From Paracoccaceae bacterium (GTDB lineage Bacteria > Pseudomonadota > Alphaproteobacteria > Rhodobacterales > Rhodobacteraceae), in NCBI GenBank assembly GCA_018222585.1, contig JAAFAB010000004.1, positions 62,001-126,000 on the forward strand: a stretch of DNA of 64,000 nucleotides, given 5' to 3'. This document shows positions 53,946 through 62,452 of this stretch, piece after piece. Both the position numbers and the translations under genes were made by a program. Under the pieces are notes generated by a model. That model was not told the DNA's origin. It ran no database searches and saw nothing but the letters and a program-made list of their open reading frames with translations. Position 1 is the first letter of the stretch. The number at the start of each line of letters is the position of its first letter.

Positions 53946-54626
53946 TCCCGGGAATGCCGTTGCAATGGCATTGGCGACGAATCGGAATTGCGAAGTGATT
54001 CGCGGTGCGCCTCGACATGGGTGCCTGTTTGCGTCCGGCAGCCGAAAAACTGCAGAGGTTTTGATGTAGCCTGGCCACAGAAGTCCCTGAGGGCGCGCGA
54101 AAAGTGGTCGAAATGTGGAGGCATTAAGGCTGGAAACGCAGGTGGTTACTGTTTCCCTCTCAGAAACGAATGCGGCGGCTTCATGGCGGGGCGATGCTGC
54201 GGGTGCGAAATAAGTCCCGCTAGCTCAAGTGGTTAGAGCTGATCTTGTGGCCTAACCATGTCAACAATGGTGGCAAAACGCGGAGTGATTGCGGCGAAAA
54301 CATGGCGAACTCTACGGGGGTGAAGCCTTGCTGGCGCCTTGTTTACGCCTCTTTTCCCCTTTGAGAGTGGTGACATAAGCGGTAACACCGTGGTGCCCGT
54401 CTGGGAGGGCACCTTTTCGGGACCTGGGGCGGTCCCTCGAAAACGTTAAGCGTCTCACGGATGCGGACGGGCACGGGCCGGGCGGTAGTTCCGCCACCGG
54501 CAAGAGAGGCCCGCAGGGACATGGGCCCGTCGCACTGCAACGCAGGACGTTATTGGAATTGCCGCGTGACCCGTTGGGCGCGCGCCGGTCTGGAAGAAAG
54601 GCCGGGGGTAGAGAGAGGGTGACGAA
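53946..54626 (+). other. 681-nt gene-poor region
   Basis: No gene supported. Contains the half-tRNA remnant at 54213-54250. Immediately after the agmatinase stop, a weak AATGCC/GGCATT stem (about 53953-53972) might end that gene. The last 70 nt lead into the first Hint protein, with GAGAGGGTGACGA as ribosome binding region. Confidence 0.5.
54213..54250 (+). other. 5' tRNA-half remnant
   Basis: GTCCCGCTAGCTCAAGTGG continues TTAGAGC, giving a well-formed D-arm (GCTC / GAGC) after an acceptor-like 5' strand. The following GATCTTGTGGCC resembles an anticodon loop with GTG, but no matching acceptor 3' strand (GCGGGAC) or T-arm is found downstream. It is likely a partial duplicate of a tRNA gene left by integration or excision of a mobile element, or a chance D-arm-like sequence. 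Confidence 0.4.
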
Positions 54627-57600
54627 ATGACTGGCTGGTACGGTGGATACGGCGGCTACGGTGGATACGGTGGCTATGGCGGTCATGACCACGATGACGA
54701 TCCCGATGGCTACGTCGAGGGGACCTCGGGTGCGGACACCATCGATGGCTCCTACACCGGCGATCCGGAAGGCGACCGCATTGATCATGACGACGCGATT
54801 CTCGACGGCGAGACCGGCGATGACGACATCGTTCTGGCTGGCGGCGGTTCGGATTCCGTCGACTCGGGCGCCGGCGATGACGAGGTCTACGGCGGCAGCG
54901 GTCACGATACCGTGGAAGCGGGATCCGGCGATGACATGATCTCGGGCGGGTCGGGCAATGACGACCTCTCGGGCAACAGCGGCAACGATGTCATCTACGG
55001 CGACAGCGGGTCCTCGCCCAGCCCGGTGCGCGAAGATTTCGACTGGGACAAGCTGCACGACTATTACGGCAATTCGCTGAGCTACGGCGAAGGGATCTAC
55101 AACCAGACCCAGGACACGGGTCAGGTCAATGTGACCTTCACGACCTTCAAGTACGGCTCGCCGGAGACCACCTACCGCGACGATACGCAGAACATCGACG
55201 GCGTGCGCCCCGAGGACGGCGGCAGCGTCGACAGCACCTCGGGGATGATGTCCTACCTCGACCAGAAGGGCGAAACCGCGACCTACCGGTTCGACTTCTC
55301 GGCCGAGGTCGACGACGTCAGCTTCCGGGTCAACGATATCGACCTTTCCTCGAAGGTGATCATCCGGGCCTATGATGCCGACGGCAAGATGGTCGAGATC
55401 GAGGTCGACGCCGGCAGCAAGGTCATCGCCACCGACGAGGATTCGGTCGACGGCACCGAGACACTGCTCTCGGGCGTGCCGAATTCCGACTATTCCCCGA
55501 CCAGCGGCCAGACCTCGGCCCTGATCACCATTCCCGGCCCGGTCACGCGGATCGAAGTCATCCATACCCAGGTCGCCCATGGCACCTCGGGCATCCTGCT
55601 GACGGACATGTCCTACGACGTGACCCCGGACTACGTGGACGGGTCGCAGACCACCTCTTCGGACGGTAACGACCATATCGACGGCGGCTCGGGCGAGGAC
55701 ACGCTCTTTGGCGAGGGCGGGGACGACACGATCACCGACGGCGCCGGGGCGGACATCTCCTACGGCGGCGCGGACCGCGATACCTTCCTCGGCGGCTCGG
55801 TCGGTGACCACGTCGACGGCGGCGAAAGCGGCGATGACCATGACACGCTGGACCTGCGCGGGCTGAACGTGACGGTCGAGGAAGACCCGACCGACGCCGA
55901 GGCCGGCACGGTCACCTTCTACGATGACAACGACAATGTCACCGGGACGATGACCTACGAGAACATCGAGACCGTTCTCACCGATCCGACCAATGACGGC
56001 ATCGTCATGGGGACGGGCGGGAATGACTCCATCGGGACCGGCTACACCGGCGACCCGGACGGCGACAGGGTCGATCACGACGACGCCATCCTGGCCGGCG
56101 ACAGTGGCGATGATGACCTGATCCTGGCCCGCTCCGGCGACGATACCGTCGCCGCGGGCGAGGGCAGTGACGAGGTCTACGGCGGGGCCGGCAACGACAG
56201 CATCGGGACCGGTTCGGCCGGGCAGGCGCTGGATCACGAGATCTTCGACGGCGTCCCTTACGAGAGCGGTGCCGATCAGCGTGACGACCTGGACCTCGTC
56301 TATGGCGGCTCGGGCGACGACACGATCTCGACCGGCGACGACGCCGACACGATCTTCGGCGGCACCGGCGATGACAGCATCGACGGCGGTATCGACGACG
56401 ACCTGATCTATGGCGGCGCCGGCAACGACACGATCGACGGGACGCAGACCGGCTCGAACCTCGGATCGCTCGGCAATGACGAGATCTGGGGCGGTTCCGG
56501 CGACGACAGCATCGTCGCGGGCATCGACCTGTTCTCGGACTACTCGGGCGATGATCCGAACCTTCCCTACGCCTTCGACCCCTCGGCCACTTCGGACCCG
56601 AACCCGGAGGACGAGAAGGACACCGTCTATGGTGGCACCGGCAACGACACGATCCTGACCGGTGACGATGCGGACCTGATCTATGGCGGCTCGGGCGAAG
56701 ACCATATCTACGGCGGCATCGACGATGACACGATCATCGGCGAGAGGGGCGCCGACCGTATCTTCGGCGGCCATGGCTCCGACAGCATCGAGGGCAACTC
56801 GGGCGATGACGTGATCGACGCCTCGGCGGCGACCAGCGGAACGCTTTATGCCAACGAGCCCGATGCCACTGACCCGCTGCCTGACAACGACCGTGACGTG
56901 GTCAGCGGTGGCCGGGGCAACGACTCCATCATCACCGGCGATGACGACGACACCCTCTATGGCGGCTCGGGCGACGATACGCTGGATGCCGGCATCGACG
57001 ATGACAGGATTTACGGTGGCCGCGGCAAGGACGTGATCCAGGCGGGCTCTGGCGATGACGTGGCGGATGGCGCTTCGGGTGATGACTCCATTGCGGCCGG
57101 GGCCGGCGCCGACCTCGTCACCGGCGGTGCGGGTAACGACACGATCGCCAACGACGCCGATGGCGATGTGGACCGGATCTTTGGCGGCGGCGGTCGCGAC
57201 GTGATCACCGGCGCCGGGATCGGCGACGAGATCGACGGCGGCTCTTCCGGGGATGACTACGATACCCTGGACCTGACCGGGGCCGCGCCTACGGGCGGGC
57301 GGATCGAGATCAAGTATACCTCGGCCGACCAGGAAGACGGCGAAGTCGAATACTACGACGCCAACAACAACCTGCTCGGCAAGTCGACGTTCAGCGATAT
57401 CGAGAACATCGTGCCCTGCTTCACCCCGGGCACGCTGATCGCCACGCCGCGCGGCGAGGTGCCGGTGGAAGAGCTGCAGGAAGGTGACCGGGTGATCACC
57501 CGCGACAACGGGATGCAGCCGATCCGCTGGATCGGCACCCGTCACCTGAAGGGCGGCGAGCTGCTGCAGGCCCGGCATCTGCAGCCGGTGCTGATCCGGC

Positions 57601-58001
57601 GCGGGGCCCTCGGCCACGGTCTGCCCGAGCGCGACATGGTGGTCAGCCCGAACCACCGGATGCTGATCAACAACGACAAGACGGCGCTCTATTTCGAGGA
57701 CCGCGAGGTGCTGGTCTCGGCCAAGCACCTGACCGGCCTCTCCGGGGTCGAGCGCATGGCGACCGAGCGGACGACCTACATCCACTTCCTGTTCGAGCAG
57801 CACGAAGTGGTCCTGTCCGACGGTGCCTGGTCGGAAAGCTTCCAGCCCGGTCATCAGACCATGGACGGTCTCGGCAACGCGCAGCGTAACGAGATCTACG
57901 AGCTCTTCCCCGAGCTGAAGAAACAGGAGGGTCTGCAGGGCTACTCTGCGGCACGCAAGACGCTGAAGCGTCACGAGGCGGAGCTGCTGACCTTCGACTG
58001 A
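54627..58001 (+). CDS. RTX-repeat protein with C-terminal Hint domain (large paralog)
   Basis: Protein of 1124 residues, probably exported by a type I or related system. N-terminus is Gly-Tyr rich (MTGWYGGYGGYGGYGG). The body has many D/G-rich calcium-binding nonapeptides (GGSGDDTISTGDD and similar), including two copies of a SYTGDPEGDRIDHDDAIL-type block (about residues 48-66 and 475-492). A separate globular segment (about 135-345) lies between. The C-terminal Hint_2 domain starts CFTPGTLIATPRGEVPV and has VVSPNHRML with the conserved His. No obvious signal peptide. Long antisense open frames are due to repeat composition. It is paralogous at the C-terminus to the protein at 58592. Confidence 0.9.
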   Translation: MTGWYGGYGGYGGYGGYGGHDHDDDPDGYVEGTSGADTIDGSYTGDPEGDRIDHDDAILDGETGDDDIVLAGGGSDSVDSGAGDDEVYGGSGHDTVEAGSGDDMISGGSGNDDLSGNSGNDVIYGDSGSSPSPVREDFDWDKLHDYYGNSLSYGEGIYNQTQDTGQVNVTFTTFKYGSPETTYRDDTQNIDGVRPEDGGSVDSTSGMMSYLDQKGETATYRFDFSAEVDDVSFRVNDIDLSSKVIIRAYDADGKMVEIEVDAGSKVIATDEDSVDGTETLLSGVPNSDYSPTSGQTSALITIPGPVTRIEVIHTQVAHGTSGILLTDMSYDVTPDYVDGSQTTSSDGNDHIDGGSGEDTLFGEGGDDTITDGAGADISYGGADRDTFLGGSVGDHVDGGESGDDHDTLDLRGLNVTVEEDPTDAEAGTVTFYDDNDNVTGTMTYENIETVLTDPTNDGIVMGTGGNDSIGTGYTGDPDGDRVDHDDAILAGDSGDDDLILARSGDDTVAAGEGSDEVYGGAGNDSIGTGSAGQALDHEIFDGVPYESGADQRDDLDLVYGGSGDDTISTGDDADTIFGGTGDDSIDGGIDDDLIYGGAGNDTIDGTQTGSNLGSLGNDEIWGGSGDDSIVAGIDLFSDYSGDDPNLPYAFDPSATSDPNPEDEKDTVYGGTGNDTILTGDDADLIYGGSGEDHIYGGIDDDTIIGERGADRIFGGHGSDSIEGNSGDDVIDASAATSGTLYANEPDATDPLPDNDRDVVSGGRGNDSIITGDDDDTLYGGSGDDTLDAGIDDDRIYGGRGKDVIQAGSGDDVADGASGDDSIAAGAGADLVTGGAGNDTIANDADGDVDRIFGGGGRDVITGAGIGDEIDGGSSGDDYDTLDLTGAAPTGGRIEIKYTSADQEDGEVEYYDANNNLLGKSTFSDIENIVPCFTPGTLIATPRGEVPVEELQEGDRVITRDNGMQPIRWIGTRHLKGGELLQARHLQPVLIRRGALGHGLPERDMVVSPNHRMLINNDKTALYFEDREVLVSAKHLTGLSGVERMATERTTYIHFLFEQHEVVLSDGAWSESFQPGHQTMDGLGNAQRNEIYELFPELKKQEGLQGYSAARKTLKRHEAELLTFD

Positions 58002-58591
58002 TCCCCTTCGGATGCAGCCGGGCCATGTCTTCGGGGGACGGCATGGCAGGGAGGTCCGGGCACGACCCGGCCACCACCCGGCCCGCCCGTGGGTGTTGCC
58101 GTGGATGGGGACCACGACCACGGCAACATCCCGGGTGCGGCTGGCGAGGCGCCGGAAGGGCCCCGCCGTTTGTCCCGCAGATTGCGACAGTTGCGCGGCG
58201 GTGCGGCGCTGCCGACCGGGGGAGGCCCCCGGGTCGCGGCGCCCGAAATCCGAATCGCCCACGGTCCGAAACCAATGTAGATTGGCGCTCTCTGCATGGC
58301 TGCCTTGCGCCAGGCGTGAGGGCCGTGTCACCCTCTGGTTGATTGGCAAGGTTAATTGTTTGGGCAGTCGAAACAGAAATTGTTTCTATACCAGCATTGC
58401 CCGCGGCGCCGGCTGAAATGCCATCGTCTCGATTGCGTTTTTCGGAAAACTGAGGCTATTTCCCCGCAAGGGGGCGCGAAGGCCGGGCGCTACCGATGCA
58501 GATCGGAATCCGGCCCTTCACGAAAGCAATGACGCAAACCGGCATGGGTGCATGTCCGGCGGCAAGAGCTTCGCGCTTCGAGAGGTTGAGT
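58002..58591 (+). other. 590-nt region between the two Hint genes
   Basis: No gene supported. It holds an 11-bp stem hairpin, TGTTGCCGTGG (58094-58104) with CCACGGCAACA (58118-58128), likely ending the first Hint gene. A short palindrome GAAACA-GAAAT-TGTTTC lies at 58370-58386 in an AT-rich stretch 200 nt before the next start; it may be an operator. AGAGG precedes the start at 58592. Confidence 0.5.
58094..58128 (+). terminator. hairpin downstream of the large Hint protein gene
   Basis: A perfect 11-bp stem with a 13-nt loop located 93 nt after the stop codon. There is no T-run. Position suggests termination or transcript-end protection. Confidence 0.5.
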
Positions 58592-60319
58592 ATGATTGGC
58601 AGTTATGGTGGCGGTTCGGGATCGGGTCACAGGATTTCCGGGACAAGCAACAACGACACCCTGGATGGCACCGGGTGCGACGACACGATCCAGGGCTACC
58701 AGGGTCAGGACGTGATCGACGGGCGCCGTGGCAATGACGTGCTCTACGGCGGGGACGGCGACGACACCCTGCGCGGCGGCTCCGGCGACGATCTGATCGA
58801 CGGCGGCACGGGCAGGGACCGCATCTACGGCGAAGAGGGGAATGACACCCTTTACGGCGGCGACACAAATGACACGATCTACGGCGGGTCCGGCAATGAC
58901 CTGATCGAGGGCGGCAACGTCAGCGATTACCTCGAGGGCGGCACCGGCCACGACACGCTCTACGGCGGCGAGGCCGAGGACACGCTCTATGGCGGCGCGG
59001 GCAACGACCTGCTGGACGGTGGCAACAGCCGCGACACGCTGGACGGCGGCGCAGGCAATGACACCCTTTACGGCGGCGAGGGCGAGGACAAGATCACCGG
59101 CGGCTCCGGGGATGACTCCATCGACGGCGGCAACAGCCGGGACACGATCTACGGCGGCGCCGGCAATGACCACATCGACGGCGGCGGCGGCGAGGATTCC
59201 GTCTTCGGCGGTGCCGGACATGACACGCTTTACGGCGGGCAGGGCCAGGACACGATCTACGGCGGATCGGGGGATGACTTCCTGAACGCCGGTGACGAGG
59301 CGTGGAACCGCTCGACCGATACGCTGTATGGCGGGCAGGGCGATGACACGCTGGAATCCAACGGCAACCAGGACAGGCTTTACGGTGGGTCGGGCGACGA
59401 CGTGCTGCGCGCCAAGGCCGATGGCAGCAACCTGAACAACCTCTATGTTTACGGCGGCGAGGATCCCGGGGATACCGACTGGGACGTGCTTGACCTGTCG
59501 GAATACTACGCGATGTATCCCGACCTTCAGGTCATCTACGAACAGGGCGCGCCGGGGGACGAAGACGGCCGCATCCTGCTGAAGACCGGCAGCGGGCAGG
59601 AACTGGGGCGCATCACCTACGAGGGGATCGAGCAGATCCGCACCACCCCGGTGCCCGATGGCGCGATCTGTTTCGCGCCCGGCACGCTGATCGCCACCAT
59701 GCGGGGCGAGGTGCAGGTGCAGGTGCTGCAGCCGGGTGACCGGGTGATCACCCGCGACAACGGGATGCAGGAACTGCGCTGGATCGGCCGGCGCACCCTC
59801 GGCCCGAAGGAGCTGGCCGCCGCGCCGCATCTGCAGCCGGTGCTGGTGCGCGCCGGCGCGCTCGGCAATGACCTGCCGCATACCGATCTCGTGGTGTCGC
59901 CGCAGCACCGGATGCTGATCCGATCGGATCGTGCCTCGCTGCTCTATGAAGAGAACGAGGTCCTGGTGGCGGCGAAGGACCTGGTCGGGATGCCGGGGGT
60001 TGAACGTCTGGCCAACCGCGAGGTGACCTACCTGCACCTGCTGTTCGACCAGCACGAGGTGATCCTGGCCAATGGCGCCTGGTCGGAAAGCTTCCAGCCG
60101 GGGGATTACGCGATGAAGACCCTCGACCGGGCGCAGCAGGCAGAAATCCACTACCTCTTCCCCGAGCTTGCCGAAAGCCGGCGTTCTCACGGTTTCGGTT
60201 CGGCCCGGCGCAGCCTGAAGGCGCATGAGGCGCGGGTGCTGCGGTCCGACGGTGGTCTGTTCAGCGGCCGCGAGAGCGCCGCCATTCATCCCATGCCTCT
60301 GGTGCATCCAGGTCGGTGA
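58592..60319 (+). CDS. RTX-repeat protein with C-terminal Hint domain (small paralog)
   Basis: Protein of 575 residues. The N-terminus MIGSYGGGSGSGHRISG matches the Gly-rich start of the paralog at 54627. Next come about 20 D/G-rich RTX repeats (LYGGDGDDTLRGGSGDD and similar) to about residue 270. The Hint_2 domain begins CFAPGTLIATMRGEVQV, includes VVSPQHRMLI and ends like its paralog (QHEVILANGAWSESFQPG). ATG 58592 with AGAGG upstream is chosen over 58496: it matches the paralog's start and removes 32 residues without similarity. The last 59 nt overlap the convergent MocA-like gene. Confidence 0.9.
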   Translation: MIGSYGGGSGSGHRISGTSNNDTLDGTGCDDTIQGYQGQDVIDGRRGNDVLYGGDGDDTLRGGSGDDLIDGGTGRDRIYGEEGNDTLYGGDTNDTIYGGSGNDLIEGGNVSDYLEGGTGHDTLYGGEAEDTLYGGAGNDLLDGGNSRDTLDGGAGNDTLYGGEGEDKITGGSGDDSIDGGNSRDTIYGGAGNDHIDGGGGEDSVFGGAGHDTLYGGQGQDTIYGGSGDDFLNAGDEAWNRSTDTLYGGQGDDTLESNGNQDRLYGGSGDDVLRAKADGSNLNNLYVYGGEDPGDTDWDVLDLSEYYAMYPDLQVIYEQGAPGDEDGRILLKTGSGQELGRITYEGIEQIRTTPVPDGAICFAPGTLIATMRGEVQVQVLQPGDRVITRDNGMQELRWIGRRTLGPKELAAAPHLQPVLVRAGALGNDLPHTDLVVSPQHRMLIRSDRASLLYEENEVLVAAKDLVGMPGVERLANREVTYLHLLFDQHEVILANGAWSESFQPGDYAMKTLDRAQQAEIHYLFPELAESRRSHGFGSARRSLKAHEARVLRSDGGLFSGRESAAIHPMPLVHPGR

Positions 60320-60854
60320 CGGCATGGGCCCCGGGCAGGGGCACCAGCTGCAGCAAGTGCTTGTGCGCGGCGATCACGGGAGCTGCCCCGCGATCGCCGC
60401 TCAGCTTTTGCAACTCGGGGATCAGCGTTGCGGGGAACAGCACGGGATGACCGGGGGTGCCGCCACTGGCACCGCGCAGGATCGGACGCGGGTCACCCCG
60501 GAAGGCCGCCGCGATCTGGCGCAGGTCGCCGGGCGAGATGTCGGGCATGTCCGCAGGCAGGACCAGCACGCCGTCGAGGCCCTCGGGCAGGCTCCGCGCG
60601 CCGGTGCGCAGCGAGACACCCATCCCCTGATCGGCCTCCGGCACCGGGAGCAGCTGCACGGACAGCTCCGCCAGCGCCCCGGCGCGGGGGTGGTCGAGAT
60701 CGGGCAGGGTGACAAGGACCGGGCCCAGACCGGCGTCGAGGGCGATCCGGGTCATCCGGCGCAGCAGCGGCGCGCCGTCGACCTCCTCCATCAGCTTGTC
60801 GCGTCCGCGCATCCGGCTGGACTTGCCGGCGGCCAGGAGGATCGTCGCGATCAT
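60261..60854 (-). CDS. MocA/MobA-like nucleotidyltransferase
   Basis: Nucleotidyltransferase of 197 residues. N-terminal LLAAGKSSRMRGRDKLMEEV is the nucleotide-binding signature and LPADMPDISPGDL the metal-binding aspartate block. Most similar in type to molybdenum-cofactor cytidylyltransferase or related NTP-transferase-domain proteins; a xanthine dehydrogenase accessory gene would support that but none lies here. Its 3' end overlaps the Hint gene by 59 nt on the opposite strand. It overlaps the RHH gene by 4 nt. Confidence 0.82.
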   Translation of the reverse strand: MIATILLAAGKSSRMRGRDKLMEEVDGAPLLRRMTRIALDAGLGPVLVTLPDLDHPRAGALAELSVQLLPVPEADQGMGVSLRTGARSLPEGLDGVLVLPADMPDISPGDLRQIAAAFRGDPRPILRGASGGTPGHPVLFPATLIPELQKLSGDRGAAPVIAAHKHLLQLVPLPGAHAVTDLDAPEAWDEWRRSRGR

Positions 60855-61093
60855 CTTCCGGCCTCCGTCCGCCCCGCTTCCCGCAGCAGGGCGCGCAGCA
60901 CATGCAGGCGGATCGCCGAGGCCAGCCCGATATCGACTCCGCGCGTAGCGTCGATCTCTGCCGCCAACTGGTTGACAGGCTTGCCTGACAGTGCCGCCAG
61001 GCGTCTGAATTCCTTCCAGAAATCATCTTCGAGAGAGACCGAGGTACGGTGACCCTGGAGGGTCAGCGACCGCTTCACGGGGCGGCCGCTCAT
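60851..61093 (-). CDS. ribbon-helix-helix domain protein
   Basis: Small protein of 80 residues: RSLTLQGHRTSVSLEDDFW is the RHH strand and helix, RRLAALSGKPVNQLAAEID the second helix region. It probably binds DNA as a dimer. ATG 61093 overlaps the DUF4169 gene by 4 nt; longer in-frame versions have implausible sequence. It is commonly found near fumC in Rhodobacteraceae, as remembered. Confidence 0.82.
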   Translation of the reverse strand: MSGRPVKRSLTLQGHRTSVSLEDDFWKEFRRLAALSGKPVNQLAAEIDATRGVDIGLASAIRLHVLRALLREAGRTEAGR

Positions 61094-61305
61094 GCGTCGG
61101 GCGTGTCGGTGGGCGCATCCGTCCCGGGGCGCGGCTCGCGGTGATGCCCGTCGAGAGACCGCCGTGCGGCCTCCTCTTCGCGCGCGGTGCGTTCCTTTTC
61201 GGCCCGGGTCCGGCCGAACCGGGCCGCATTGGCATCGCCGCGCGCCTTCTTCTCGGCGCGGGCCTTCTGCTTGCGGAACTGGTTGAGGTTTGTGATCTCG
61301 GCCAT
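61090..61305 (-). CDS. DUF4169-family small protein
   Basis: A 71-residue, highly charged protein with the DUF4169 N-terminal core MAEITNLNQFRKQKARAEKK and FGRTRAEKERTAREEEA helix. Function is unknown. It lies between fumC/serine hydrolase and the RHH gene and overlaps the latter by 4 nt. Confidence 0.85.
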   Translation of the reverse strand: MAEITNLNQFRKQKARAEKKARGDANAARFGRTRAEKERTAREEEAARRSLDGHHREPRPGTDAPTDTPDA

Positions 61306-61347
61306 GCCTCACATTGCCACTGGCGCCGGGGCGGGGCAAGCCGGCTG

Positions 61348-62322
61348 TCAGACCTCCAGCAACGGACCGTCCAGCAGGTCCACCAGGTCGCCGAAGTAGC
61401 CATCCGAAAGGGCGGGGCGCAGGGGATCCGACGTCAGTGCGACGGAGAGCCCGCGCTCGGCGTGCCAGGCGATCATCTGACCGCCGTAGCCCCGGGCCAG
61501 GGTGTAGCCGCTGTCGGTCATGAACCAACCATAGCCGTAGGACATGCCCGACCAGGGCGAGCGGGTCAGCGGCTCGGTCGAGCGGGCCACCCAGTCCCCG
61601 GGTATCACCTGCGCGCCCTCGTGCCGCCCACCGTTGCGCATCATCTCGGCCACCCGCAGCATGGCGCGTGGCGTCAGCGCCATCTCGTTGCCGCCCATGT
61701 AATAACCCTGCGGGTCACGGGTCCAGGGCGGCACGTCGATGCCGAGGGGCCGGCCGAGGTGCGTCCGCATCAGGGTCAGCAGGCTGTCTCCCGTCGCTTC
61801 GGCCAGGGCTGCGCCCAGTACATGCGTGGCGCCGGTGGAATAGATCATCCGGGTGCCGGGCGCGGCCACCATCTCGCGGGTCAGGGCATAGCGGATCCAG
61901 TTGCCGGAGCTGACCCATGCGCCGTAGTCGGCGCCCGAGGTCGCCGCCAGCCCGCCGCGCAGGCTGGCCAGATCGCCCAGGGTGATGTCCCCGGCGCCCT
62001 CGGTCGCCGTCGCCGGGATCAGCCCCGGGGCGACCTCTGCGAGGGTCGAGTCGACCCCCGGCACGGCGCCCTCCGCGATGGCGACACCCAGCATCAGTGC
62101 GACCAGGCTCTTGGAGCAGGACTTGATATTGGCTAGCCGGTCCAGGCCCGGGCCACGGAAGGCACGGGAAAAGACCTCTTCGCCGTTCCTGTGGACGATC
62201 AGGGCGTGCAACTGGTCAAGCCGTTCGCCGGCCTCGACCAGCCGGTCGGAAACCGCAGCGCTGGCCGGGCGGATGAAGGGCAGGGCGAGGGCGGAGCCGA
62301 GCAGGGCACGTCGAGTGATCAT
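61348..62322 (-). CDS. beta-lactamase-fold serine hydrolase (Tat-type signal)
   Basis: Hydrolase of 324 residues with a short twin-arginine-like signal (MITRRALLGSALALPFIRPA, cleavage near SAAVSD). The SxxK motif is in NIKSCSKSLVAL, and YSTGATHVLG provides the second motif (YST instead of YxN). It is distinct from the serine hydrolase at 34566. Probably periplasmic; role unknown. Start 62322 is favoured by the signal peptide; the longer in-frame version is 13 residues longer. It lies downstream of fumC on the same strand, after a terminator. Confidence 0.85.
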   Translation of the reverse strand: MITRRALLGSALALPFIRPASAAVSDRLVEAGERLDQLHALIVHRNGEEVFSRAFRGPGLDRLANIKSCSKSLVALMLGVAIAEGAVPGVDSTLAEVAPGLIPATATEGAGDITLGDLASLRGGLAATSGADYGAWVSSGNWIRYALTREMVAAPGTRMIYSTGATHVLGAALAEATGDSLLTLMRTHLGRPLGIDVPPWTRDPQGYYMGGNEMALTPRAMLRVAEMMRNGGRHEGAQVIPGDWVARSTEPLTRSPWSGMSYGYGWFMTDSGYTLARGYGGQMIAWHAERGLSVALTSDPLRPALSDGYFGDLVDLLDGPLLEV

Positions 62323-62400
62323 GCGCCAGAAGTGCGACAGGGACCCGGAGCCGGCAAGCAACGGTTTCTCACGTTGGCGTGGGCGCGGGACTGGGCATGT

Positions 62401-62431
62401 AAAAGGGGCGCGACCGGCCGGTCACGCCCCT
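62401..62431 (-). terminator. intrinsic terminator of fumC
   Basis: A 14-bp near-perfect palindrome: AGGGGCGCGACCGG (62404-62417) followed immediately by CCGGTCACGCCCCT (62418-62431), one mismatch (a G-U pair in RNA). On the minus strand the stem ends in TTTTA. This is an intrinsic terminator just past the fumC stop, 22 nt away. Confidence 0.85.
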
Positions 62432-62452
62432 GTTCCTCGATCCGAAAGGCGA

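Noticed and set aside
54213-54290. Complete tRNA gene
   Set aside because: Only the 5' strand and D-arm are present; no T-arm or complementary acceptor strand follows.
54312-58349. 1345-residue open frame antisense to the large Hint/RTX gene
   Set aside because: It mirrors the D/G-rich repeat codons on the other strand, giving low-complexity sequence (for example VVAGATIDQV repeats) with no start signal; the sense frame has clear RTX and Hint motifs.
54700-59300. Regular repeats at DNA level looking like a CRISPR-like or satellite array
   Set aside because: The repeats are imperfect, in frame, and encode RTX nonapeptides; no spacer-like unique segments or cas genes are present.
58490-60325. 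611-residue open frame antisense to the small Hint/RTX gene
   Set aside because: Shadow of regular RTX codons; contains repetitive Val/Ala-rich sequence only.
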